Assembly (NCBI GenBank): GCA_963691655.1
Contig: OY829328.1
Span: 4,802,204-4,866,203, forward strand
Reading direction: 5' to 3'
Origin: Toxonevra muliebris
Lineage: Eukaryota; Arthropoda; Insecta; Diptera; Pallopteridae
Length of the DNA: 64,000 nucleotides
The notes beneath the pieces are model-generated. The model ran no database searches. It was given only the letters and a program-made list of their open reading frames with translations, and had not been told where the DNA came from. Positions 1-12,800 of this stretch are shown here, piece after piece. Made by a program: the position numbers and the translations under genes. Positions within the stretch are counted from its first letter, which is position 1. Each line of letters starts with the position of its first letter.

Positions 1-679
1 GAGCTTTGTGATGAACCGATTATTTAAACTTTTTGAAAGGTGAATATTGATTAAGGAAATGCTTTTTCAAAAAGAAAAAGTTTCTGATAAATTCGGGAAC
101 CAAATTTTTTTTTAATGATTTGTTATCCGTTTACTTAAAAGACTCTAGTATCGATTAATCGCATAGCTCTAATATTTTTAAGAATATAATTACAACAAAT
201 TTAATGTTAATTTTAATTTCACAATGTATTGGTTCCATGTTCTGCTTAAATTTAATTCATTTCTTTATTGATTGAATTTCAATTTATTTTGATTTTTATT
301 CTTATTATTATTATTTTTTTTTGATTATCAGGCTTTATTAATCATATGCATACTTATAAATAAATATTTTCTTAACCAGTTAAACAAAATGAAATACAAT
401 ATAAAAAAGAAAACAATATATTTTGCGTTATAAGTTTTGTTTTACATCGAAACCTGTTTATGAAAAAGTTTTACTTTGAATTTTAAAAACTGCGTCAAGG
501 ATAATTTATAGAATATTTTAGTTTTATTGAAACACAAATTTGTTTTTAATTATATATTGTAATTACTGGAGGATGTGCGATTTAACATATTCTGAATAAT
601 CGTTTAATCCAGCCTATTTTAAGCCGTAAGATCGATTATTCTTACAGCGCTTGTAAATAGTTTTATAAAATTTTATAGC
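1..679 (-). other. RGK 3' UTR / downstream region
   Basis: This is non-coding sequence after the stop at 680. Minus-strand AATAAA signals appear on the plus strand as TTTATT at 334-339 and 264-269 and could end the transcript there. The UTR may equally continue beyond the window edge. A GATTAATCG motif sits near 151-160. Confidence 0.45.
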
Positions 680-826
680 TTATAGCACTTGTAAATTTTC
701 ACAATGTTTAAATTTTGAATCCTCTTTACCAAGTATCCAAGTTAACATTTGACGCGCTTTCATGCTGGCCAAAACAACACTGCGACTTTTGTACCAATGC
801 GGTGGTGTAGAACCATCACGGTGACC
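680..826 (-). CDS. Rgk: RGK terminal coding exon 9 (residues 437-484 and stop)
   Basis: The acceptor is AATTATAG|GGT with a weak pyrimidine tract, and the exon is in phase 0. It encodes GHRDGSTPPHWYKSRSVVLA, a helix-prone stretch (SMKARQMLTWILGKED), and then FKHCENLQVL before TAA at 682-680. The last residues match the conserved RGK end motif, which has an invariant Cys seven residues from the C-terminus. This confirms that the model reaches the true end. Confidence 0.93.
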   Translation of the reverse strand, partial: GHRDGSTPPHWYKSRSVVLASMKARQMLTWILGKEDSKFKHCENLQVL

Positions 827-3800
827 CTATAATTATTTAAGAGATTATTATAGAATTATAGGTGGGTTAAATATGCAGTTCTGCGGCAGTGCGATTAAGG
901 AATAATTCATTGTTCGATTAATCAAAGATTTTTGAGTGATCATAATCGTAGTCATCGACATTAGGCTTTTTTGGTTAATCACTTCATTTAAAAGTTTGAT
1001 TAACCGATTTATTGTGCTTTGTGACTAAAGCCAATTTTTATATATGAAACACTTTCTCTGGAAACGAGTAATCAATAAGCCCGGTGACGCAATTAATCGA
1101 TTAATCAATATTATGATTACACAAACAGTTCTATTAATCGCATATTGATATATATCACTGATTTTTTTTTATTAAACTGAGGTAAGTACTGGTAAATTAA
1201 TAATTTTTTAAAAATAATAATGAATGTTAAATTACGAAGCGAATGAATTTTTTTTAGTAAAATTTTGTTTCAACGTGACTTTTCTAATTTTGTAAATGGA
1301 AGGGAGACAAAAAGTACATACGGGGAAGAGGGTATGTGCCAAGAAATACACAGGTAATTAATTTGGGAATATAGGTATTACAAGTAGTTATTCATACAAA
1401 CATGCAGTTTTGCTTTGTTTTCTGTTTTTGTTTTTTTTTTTTAAGTTTTACATACGTGAGTCAACCATTTTAAAACCGGGTTTCATTTAAGCTCAAATTT
1501 TGGTAGGGAATCAATTTTACTCACCGCAGTAATTTCAGTATTTTTTTCATTAACACAATTATTGGCATCTCGCTCTAATTTCTGTTTATATTTTTCTTTC
1601 TCATTATGTTTGTCTTTATTTTTATCTTTTGATTTCTTAGAACTGTGAGAGTGGAGAGGTGTACACTCTGTATTGTGCTGCAGAAAAAGTTTTTACACAT
1701 ATTTATATAGAATAGTTGTATATAGGTAGAGTTTAAGTTGGAAAATCAGAAAGAAGTAGAAAAAAAGAAATACTAAAGAAAAAGAAAAACTGAATTTGAA
1801 AAGTATTGGAAAATGTTGTAAAAGTAAACACTTAAATAAAGAGTATATAAAGGGAAATTTAGTTCATTTATAGTTTTACTTTGCTAAGTGTTCGTTTGTT
1901 TTTACATAAGTTCTTTATAAGGGAATACAATAACAAAGTAGAACACAAGGTGCTAAAGTGAGTATTCGCATACCAAGTGAAGAATAAGCGATTTCAAGCG
2001 AGTAGAGAATCAAAATTTACCTACTTTCAAAAGGTCAAAATTGGAAGCGAATGCAAATTTTTTAGACTATCTATTTAAGTATCCAAAGCTCAAAAACATA
2101 AGTGTGGGATAGTCATGTAATGAGAAAGAGAAAAGAGCCAAACACTGAATGGGTTACTGTGACAGTCTGACTGACCAAATTTTACAACTTTAAAATGTTT
2201 GTATATAGAGCTTCATCCGCAGAATCGTTCTTGAGTCAGACTTCTTTATAAATTTAATTTTAACTTATATATGGACTCAGTATAAGAAGGTTTGCTGCAA
2301 TGCCCGTTAAGGTCACAGTAACCAAACTTCTTCCACTTATTAAACCTATTAAATGAAATAGAATGTCTTTCATTTACATGAATATGAAAAACTAGGTCCA
2401 ATTAAAGCTATTGCGCCATATCTAGTACATACATAAATATTTTAATCACAAAGAAAAACTAAATGAAAATAACTAAACATTAGCAAAAACTAAGAATGTA
2501 AGCAAATAAAAATATTGCAAAATCTGATTTCAAAATAGGCACATATATGTAAACTATTTAAAATGAAATGAAAGCTTATTATTAACAATGTTTATATTTA
2601 TGAAAGTACTTATAATTATGTCGGAAATATATATTATTAAATCGTATAAATGTATGTATAAGGCAATGATGGCAAAAACAGCTTAATTACAAATGAATTA
2701 TATTTAGTTTTAAAGAGGGTTAAACCAATTCACGCATTGAGTAGAAATTACACTATTGTGCTATTCTCTTCCATCTTATACATGTTTATTTTCAAATATA
2801 TAAGTGAAAATCATTAGAAGGGAGCAAGACTTTGGTTGTTTGTTACAAGACCAGACTTGATAGATTTTTGCTTTGCTACCATACCCAATGTTAAGTATTC
2901 TTTATAAAGATAGCCAGTGATCCGCGTTTTTTGTATTATTGCTCTCGGATCAGCCAGTCGCAATCTCTTCGGTATAATTGTCGATTGCCGTTACTAATCT
3001 CTACGAAAAACAACTACATTTATGAAATTAGCAGAAATTTATGCTCTAAACTAAAAACTTTGAGCTTGAGCCTCATACTTTAACCTTCGGAATAATTTGG
3101 ATACATTTAAGTCGAAGTTTGTAAAAATAGGTTAAATTTTAACCGAGAAAGCGGTACAAGAAATATACGTAATGGTGAATTTCAGGCAAATTTAGCATTT
3201 CGTTGAAATGCGCAATTCCACCATACAAAAACTGGCAAATGAAATTCTTCATTTCTAGCTAGCAACCTTCAATAACGAGGTTGTAAAAATAATAATATTA
3301 CACTTTTTTTTGGACATTTTGGATTTTGTTTTCAAATTAGCTGCTCTTGAAATATTTATTAAGTGAAAAAATAAAATAATGGAGTCGGAGACTAACTCAT
3401 TGCCATTCTTGCAATTACCCATAATTGCGATATAAAAATCCTCGTGTTCAAATCCACTTTAAAGGCAACATTTTTAATTTTTATTTTTATTTACACAAAA
3501 CACACACAAAAATTCTTCTTCTTCACCAAACTTATAATCGGTCAAAAACGAATTTGAAATTCAATTTTTTGTCGTGTGCCCACCGAAATTTCAACGAAAT
3601 TCACTCTCGTGTGTCCGCACTAAATCTAATCGAAAAGGCAAGTGTTGCCAAGTAGGAAAAAATGAATTTTTTTCGGTAAATTTAACTAACATAACCGTTG
3701 CTAAATAAGAACAACAAAATACACGGAGAAGCAAAAGTAATTTTGACTTGTTAAATATAACAATAGCAATAGTTACAAATCAATAGTAGGAATATTGATT

Positions 3801-6800
3801 TGGTAAATTTAATTAACATAATACAGTAGATCTTCCCTAAAGTAAATTCGGAACGGAACTTCGTTACATAGAAAATTCTTCTTCTTTTTTAATTTTTTAT
3901 TTAAATAATACGTAATTTTCGAATTGATCATACACATAACGAAAAATCCGTTATAAGGAGACCAAAACACACTAAAAGTAGAACGAAAAAGCTGAGTTCT
4001 TGAAATTTATTCGTAATAGGAAGAACTTTGTGATAAATTTAACTATTGAAACAGTTGATAAATAACAATAATTTACATTATTGCTAAACTATCCGATTTG
4101 AAATAGTAAATTTAACCAACCAACAACTATTAATGTACATTGACAGTAAATTCACTATTGCTGTTGGTAGATTTATCTGTGTGTGAGAAAATGAGTTGGG
4201 AACTTTTAGTTTCACACAAAATGAAAGTACGAAAACCTTCTCCTGTAAAATTCACTTCTGGTCGCATACGATAACTTGGCGATCCTGGGGCGATATTTTT
4301 TGGCTTTGATAGCAGCTCACAGTGCCTTATACAGACATATGAATGGAATATCTATGTACCTATGTATGCACATCTAAATGAATTTTTTACTTACATGTAA
4401 AAGAATTTGATCTTTTTTAAGCCGTATTTGCGTTAAAGTTCCAGCTAAAAGTTCATCGCAATTGTGATTGATTCCAACCGATACCTCAATAAATTTCGCG
4501 CCAAATGTGCAAGCAACACATTTACCATCTGCCGATAAAAGAATATGTTAAAGTAAAATATATATATATATATATAGATTGATAAATAATTTTGTATCCA
4601 AAACGATGAATATATAGAGTAGAGTTTTAAAAGCTCAAGTCATTATTTTGGTAAGTATTTTTTAGCTTGATATTATTGCTGCTATTCATTGAAGAATAAC
4701 TATGTCTATAGTATCCAGTTCTAGTAATAACTATCTCAAGAACTTACTGAAACCTAATAGTATAAAAGCTATGAGACCAGCACGACTGGTTGTGTCATCT
4801 AAAATCGTTAACTTACCCTGCGCAGAAACTGCTCGTGATCGCGCCAAGTCAATTTTATTTGCGACAAGTATGATTGGTCGTGTCCTGACTAAATCCATAT
4901 CTTGTAGACGTGATAGGATTTGTTTGGCTCGTGTAAATGATTCCTTGTCGATGCATGAGTAGACGACGAGAAAAGCGTCAGCCTTTTCGAGCTCCTCCTG
5001 AAAATTATTACAATAAAAATTCAAATTTTTATTAGATCACAAAGAGAGTATTTTTTTAAACCCACTTTTAAGGAAATTAAAATTCAGTATATAATAAGTC
5101 TTTCTCGGAGGTGTAAACGCGTGCTAGAAGGCCTAAATATAGGTCACTATCTAAGAAGCAGACATACCAACAGGCTGGGGCTCGTTGGGTCAAATATATG
5201 TAAGCACTGCATGGCAACCGATGAGGAAAGAATAAAACACGTCCTATGGCACGGGTAGGCTTGTGCAAGCTGTAGGATGAAATTTTTGGCCAGCGCCTTT
5301 ATCAGTTCTTTATACGACTAGGCAAAAATCTCTCTAAAAGACGTACTACTTTTTGTTACTGCATTTAACAATAGACTTAGTTCAGAAATCACAAAATAGG
5401 GTCAAACGTATGCGTTAGCACTATGGAGCTTTGAGTCTATGTGAGGCGTTAATGCTGTCGCCATAACCTAATCTATGTGTTACAGTTGTTTTGTTGTCCT
5501 CACTAACATTTGAATGGTCCATGCAAAATATGATTTCATTAAAAACAAAACGCAAACAAACCCGCTGAAAGCGAAAGTGGTGAAGTAAATTTGGTTATAA
5601 CTTGGATTTGAGGCAATAACTTAAACCTTAAACCTCATTCAGTTTCATGGAATGTGAAAAGGATAATTAGTTGAATATGAATTTTATAAGTATATCAAAG
5701 CCTCGATGTGCCTCGTCAATTGAGACCACAGAAAGACGATGCAATTCGAAACTACGCAAAATTAAATAAGTTTTTATTCGACGTCTTTCTTCAAGTTGCT
5801 TTATAAAAATAATAATATATTTAATGAAAAATCTAAATTATTATTAAGAAGAATAATATTAAAAATATCATATTTATACATGAATGGAAGATGCCTACAG
5901 CTTTATGCCAAATACGAACAGCTAAGTGAAAAGTTTTTGTTAGGTAATATTTACTTTTGGAGGTTTGCCATTACCAGCTAAGAAGTGGTGTCATATTTTT
6001 GACCATCTCAACATTTTTTCGAGTAAAATGTATGAAATTTTCATTGGTAAAGCGGAGAGGGGAAACTCCCCAAAACTCTCCTAGCATCCGTTCGTGTATA
6101 TATGTATACCCTATAGGAAATTATATAAGTGGTGAAATTTGGAAAGAAAGATGTAATTGGTAACATTTTTGATGTGATAACATTTTTACTCAGGACTGAA
6201 GTTAAATTTATAGTGGAGTGAATTGTCATGTCGGTGTCGTGTAAGGTTTCATAGTATGCTTGAGTTTATAAGTGCATGTTTTATTATATGTTTTACTTTA
6301 AGCCCAAAAGTGCATTTAAAACAGAAAATGAAATATTAAAAAAACCCATGGTTGCACTTTTTTGAACATAAAAACAAAAACTTTTAGAATGAAGTAAACA
6401 ACCACGCATAATTTATGTTATCCCATTATGTAACGAGTGCAGAAGGTACTCATTTTAGTTTTTCTGTGGTAATAGCTTTTATTATTTTTTATTTCTTCAG
6501 AACAAACGAACATTATTTTTCGTTTTTACCGCGTTGGCTTGCATAATGGTAAAACAAGAACCATTTCGTTTTGATTTTAGAAGTATTCGCTTGCTCTTGG
6601 TTCAATTGTAGTCAATGGCATAACAAACGAAGCAAGGGGGCTCTCAACTGAACCTTATATATACTACAGAATTTATCAAACAGAAATAAAGAAACTATCG
6701 AAAAATATAATGAGCATAAATTTTATTCACGCTTCTAGCGGCTTAAAATAAAACTAAATGAATAAAATTTTTTTATAATCTAATTTTTAAAATTGTTTTT

Positions 6801-9800
6801 TTTTGTGAACTTTTATCGAAATCATTCTTAAATTTTTTGCAATTTGGTACTCAACAGAGAGAATATTTAAGTCATGCTATTGTGCAAATAATTTTTTATT
6901 AGTTTAATTTTAGAAAACGAACTTTTGGTCAAAGTAATTATAACTGGAATAGCCAGAAACAAAATTAAAACTGTGCAAACTTCTGAAAAGCTGGCAGAGA
7001 ATGCAGCATTGTCGATTATCAAAAGATTTACCTTGTCCACATACTAATTAAATAATTAATAATTGTGGTGAAATTAACAATCGAGTTTGTGTTCTGTGTC
7101 CAAGTTATTAATGTGGAATGAAACGTGGTAATGTGCATTATAACGTTTCGCTTAAATTTCTTGCATTAAGTTGCACCTTTTGAAAAAATCATAATTTTTT
7201 AGAATCAATTAAGGTGAAAAATGCTGATATGCTAATGGAGGTGAAAAATATATATTGGAGTTAAATTATGGTTTTAATTCTTCTATCTATAATATCTAAT
7301 TATCGGATTAACAAATGGATTTTAAATTACAAAAATATTTAGATGCCTTGATTTTTTTTTAAAAAAAGATACTACTTCCTGTTGTCTAGTTTCCAAAATT
7401 TTCATAAGCGCACCACATATAGTTCCAAAAATACAAACAAATACGAAATTTTGTTGTATGAGGGCTGCTCTCATAATTATATAGATTAATAAATGTTTCT
7501 AAATAACATCAAAAGCACATGTATAAAGTTTTAGCACTGAATCTTTATTGTTCGATTTTATGCTGCCAAATCGGGCTTTTGGACCATAGTGCAGTGATAC
7601 AATATGGGCATTGAACATTCACCCAAAAAGGGTTATACAATTTTGATACACTTCTGCCAACTTTTAATTTAAAGGTTTATAATATTGGAGGGGCCATATG
7701 CCACCGGGGATCCGGATACCCTAACCTCCCAAGCCGGCTATTGTCAGTAGCGTATCCAGAGGGGGCTATAGGGGCTGAAGCCCCTCCCCTCGAGAACCTG
7801 AAAATAATTTTTGTGAAATCAAAAATATTTTGATTTCTCCATCAGCAGTGAAAAGTATATACTTTCAACAAACGAAAAACTTTAGGATTTAAAATATTAT
7901 TTTATATTATATTTTATTATAATAATAATAATTTAATATAAACATTAAAACGGGGTCGGATATTTAAATCAAATTCTGATTAGCCGCCATGCTGGGCGTG
8001 TCAATAGGATGCATGTTACAGTGCAACTGGTTATTTCAACGCCAGCTTATAAATGTCTTACTTTTAGAAGGCTTGATAACGGTCTAGTTTTTGGATTGAA
8101 TTTTGTACTGAATTTTAGTCTGATATTGGTTCAACTTTTCCATTTTTGCTCGTTTTTGATCTGAATCTTGGTTTGATGGTTTGATTGTAAGTCAGAATTT
8201 TGTTTTATCTTAGTTTGAATTTTAATCTCAATTTGGTTTGAGTTTTAATCCATGTTTGGTCTAAATTTTGATTTGCTTTCCAGCGTTTGCAGACCTGCAT
8301 TTGATCTGATTTCTGGTCTAAATTTTGGCTTGCTTTTAATTTGTATTTGGAGTCTTTTTAGCCTCAGTTTTAATCTAACTCTTAGTTTGAGTTGTGGTTA
8401 ATATTTTTGTCTGAATTGGCTTGATTTTGATACTATTTTGGTTTGGATTTCGGTCTGAATTTTGTTTTAAAATTTGGTCTGAATTCGTCTGGAATTTTGG
8501 TCTAGCTTTTGTTTAATTTAAGTTAAAATTTGTTGATGTAAATATTTATCAGATATTCCCATTAGTTTTTGGTCTGAATTTTGGGTTACTTTGGTTCAGT
8601 ATTTGGTGTCCTTTGGGCCTAAAGTTTTGTCTAACTATTGGTCTGATTTGTGGTCTAATTTTTTTTTTAATTTCGGTATGAATTTTAAAACTGATTTTGG
8701 ATTTGATTCGGTCTAAATTTTTGGTTTTTAGTCTGAGTTTTGACCTGATTTTGGTCGATTTGGTCGTGGTCTGAACATTTTTTTTTTTAACCAGTTATTG
8801 CCCGGTACCCGAAAGCATGTACCTACCTCGTTGATATGTATTGGTTTTTTGGTCAAATTAAGATATATTTACATTTCAAGTAATGCATAACAGGTTTAAA
8901 GAACGTATTTAATTTTTCATAAAAATGGAGTTGTCAGATCGTCAACTCACCACCACGCCGATATTAATAGTGATATCGATGCTAAGAGTGATATGAATAT
9001 ATATATATATATTTTTTAAATTCGCTAAAAGTACTATCCAAATCAACTGTTATCTTAATTTAATTTTTTTCCGGTTTTTGTTTCGACCAAAAATGACTCA
9101 AAAAATAGAGATGTGTCAAATTGTTTCATCAAAATTCTTTCTCAAAGGAAATTAAAATTTCTTTCAAATTGTTTTCTCGAACTAGATCATTTAACAATAT
9201 AAATCTATCAGAAAAGTCATAATCAAGATTTTCATCTGAATTTGATCTACATTTTTGATCTGAATTTGGTTCTTTTCTTGGTTTGAACTTCGATCTGAAA
9301 AAAGTATTTGAATTTTAGTTTGAAATTTGGTAGAAATTTCCGCCTAAATTTCTATCAGATTTTAGTTTGAATTTTTGACCTGTATTTGAAAAAATGTTTG
9401 CACTAGTTTTTGGTCTAGGTCTGGGTTTTGGTCGATTGTGAGTCTGATATTTATCTTTTAATTTAGTAAAATCAGCCACTGATAGCCGTACCTAATGTTT
9501 ATATATATATATTTTTTAATTTTTAAGATGCACTAGCAATTATTGACTTTCAAAAGTAATCGTAAAGTAAGAAACTATTGTCGTGAGCAGCAAATTTCGT
9601 ATTATTCGTACACACTCACGGTTGCGTTAAAATGTGACAAGAAGTGTGTCCATTACGTTTTTTGGTATTATACACACACACGAAGGGTCACGAATGCGCA
9701 CTTCAGCTGTCAAATTTGTCACTTGGTTTTGCGCTTCCTTCGATAAAAGGTGACATCATGCTTGTAGTGCTACCCACTCATAAAAATGTAGGAATACAAA

Positions 9801-12800
9801 AATTCGGCAATACGAAATTTTTACATTCTAAGAAAAAAAAGGTGGCATCACGACAACGTGAAGTGTTACCTACAGAACTGACATTTCAAATGACAACGTA
9901 ATAGGACGAACTCAATGACGTAAGAACTTATATAATTCAAACTTCGGACGCAAGGTGACTGAAAGTGTGTAGGACTCAAAATGTCACTGAATTTTACATA
10001 ATTGGGCGGTAAGTGAACGAATCATAGCTTACTTTTCAGCAAATAAAATTTCAGCATTGAAAACATAGATTATGTACGATTTATCGCTGATAAGCATGTT
10101 TATAAATTTTAAAAATGTGGGCAGTGTGTTCAGGTATTGCCATCTTGGGACAACATTTAATGTAAAAAATAAGAATAGATTTCTGTTGAAGATTGCCATT
10201 TGACGACCATTACGATTCAGCGTTGAAAATATTTATAGTAGTTTTAGTGATGAAATTCCCGTTGGGTATGAAATTATTTTCACCGTACATAATTTTCGAT
10301 ATACACACATTGTTATCTTGTATGCATGTATTGTAAATATGTAACCACTCAAAATGGCAAAAGTTACGTGCCCTCGTCGGTCGTCCGTCTCTCAGTTATT
10401 TTCATAATAATTTTCATATTCTTCAACTATTTACAACGGGAATGAAAGTGGAAATTTGTTGCTGTTTCCTACGACCGCATGGCCGCATATCAATTTTTCG
10501 CTTTTGGCTTTCTGCCAAGAAAATGGCGCTTGAAGTATAAATAAAATTGTGTTGTTGCTGTTGCTTTTCTTTCATACATCTCATAAATTTCAATGTAGTA
10601 AAATATTTTGATTTATTATTAATTTAATTGTAATTTCTTTGCCATTTTACACGTAATTGTGTAGTTGTAACAACTAAAGTCCACCTTATTACTTAATAAA
10701 ATGGTGCAGTATAGGGAAGGGCTGTGCTTTGGATGCCATTTTATTAGAATCTTCTTGTGTGTGTTTCTCTTAATTACCAATTGCCAAACCAACTGACCCA
10801 CAAGGAATGAGTGGATAATATTTAAGATATTTTCAAACTCCAACTAATCTACTTATTGCTACGTATTATAGCGACTGTTCATTCCATCGGAATCCTCAAA
10901 TGTAAACATTTTCTGCATAAAATAGAAAGCTCCAGGAATCATGAAGTTGCATAATATCTTTTATACTTACAGAGGATATAAAAGGATAAATTTTTGGCAA
11001 TGCGTCTGTTGCAGATGTTATTGCTTTTGTTAACTTTTCATGCTTAAACTTTCATAATTAGTTTAAAATTCGATATAATAAGAACTATAATGTACGATAC
11101 TCGAAAAGACTTGAAGTCGTATACAATTGTACTATCAAAATATTTTAAAATACAAAAAATAAATGACACTATACTACAAAATGGAAAAAATTTCAACACC
11201 CATCTCCAAAGTGGGTGTTTTCTAACGTTTTTTTGGCCGCTGAATCCGAATCTGCCATCAGTTTCGTCGCAGCAATTCAGATTTTCGAGATATAGCCAAT
11301 TTTTTGATTTGTCGACATGCCATTTTTATCATAATTCCCATTTTTTCCATGGATGATCTACCATATTTTTTCAAAAAGATGATTAAATTATTAAATCATT
11401 TCTTTATTCCATTTCTGTCAAAAGTTATAAAGATTGTACTTGAAATTCACAAACCCCACTTCATAGGTATGGTTAGGTTAGGTTGGAGTGGCTGTTGAGA
11501 GACACACTTAGGCCTGAACGACCCATTGTGATACCACATAGTTGGACCTACAGTTTAACGCCGATTCCGAACGGCGGTGTGGCAATTTTTTTTATCGGCT
11601 TGGTGGATTTGCCATTACCAACCAATGTGTGTACTTGTACACTATCTTATAATTCTCATACACTTCATATTGATAGTGAATATAAGAAAGTAATGAAAAT
11701 TAACCACCAGACGAAGACGGGAATCGAACCCGAACCTCCCAGATGAAAGTCTAGTGCACTTTCCACTAGGCTATCGAGGTCGTCCACTTCATAGGTATAA
11801 AACTGGGTCTTTTTAAAAATTTTATAAAGACTTTAGATTCATGTGGTTCAGTTTTTGATCACTTAGAAAAAGTTTTTCCATCACTCAGCGACTCGAAGAT
11901 AAAATCATGCATTTTCGTTTGGCTATAAATACGGAAGCTGATGAAGGATGACGAATTTACAAGAAATCTTTCCGAGAAATCGTTAAAGGTTTTCTCGAAA
12001 ACATAAGAGCCAATAACTATAACAGTGTAGTAAAAAGATTACTTAACTTTTTTGCAGATGTTGTTGATAATATGTCGTTGAAGATGCGTTGAAGATTGAA
12101 GATGTAATTATTATTATGATCTCGAACGATTTCTTTGAAACTGACTAAAACATTATGAGTGGCATTGACATTATTATTATCATACATTATCTTATCTTTG
12201 CCTCAAGGCAACTATAATCTCAGTTATTGGGTTTTTGAAGACTTATTTGAGATAGACTACTCATACTCTGTAAGTCCAGAATCAAAGGCCAACAGGAGTA
12301 ATTAACTGCCACCAATATGGATTCCATGGGGTCATACGGTGAAACTTAGGATACACTAGCTAGTAATATAGGGTCATCTGCCTGTTGCTCTGACTTGAGT
12401 CAAATAGAACAAATACCTCCAGCTTTGATATTCCAGGATCTATATAAATATAGTTGAAAACTTCCCGGACTGACAGATTGAAGTACAATGGTTCCTTCTA
12501 TAGATTGAGTGTTACCCCATAAATTCTGCCAAAAAACTTTAAATTATTTAGGGTAAAACTTAAATTATTAGTAAAGTCTGATACTAAAAAAAAGTGGAAT
12601 CCTTTTTCATACAATTTTCTTAAAAAGCAATAAATTTTTCATCGGCGTATAAAAGTTTCGGCGCTTCGTCTGATTTTCTCTTGCTGACCTACACCATCAA
12701 AATCCAACTTAGAACTGAAATTGAGATTACCTTAAAATTTAAAAGTTCATCTGAAGCTTCTTGGTTGTTGGGTTATGTGCTTTCCAAAATTGCTCCAATT

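Noticed and set aside
4702..4962. Plus-strand open frame of 86 codons
   Set aside because: It is the reverse complement of RGK exon 6 and encodes no recognisable domain; the minus strand has the GTPase motifs and splice sites.
11709..11783. Functional tRNA gene
   Set aside because: The tRNA-like head is part of a SINE bounded by a 15-bp duplication, and the arms are not all paired.
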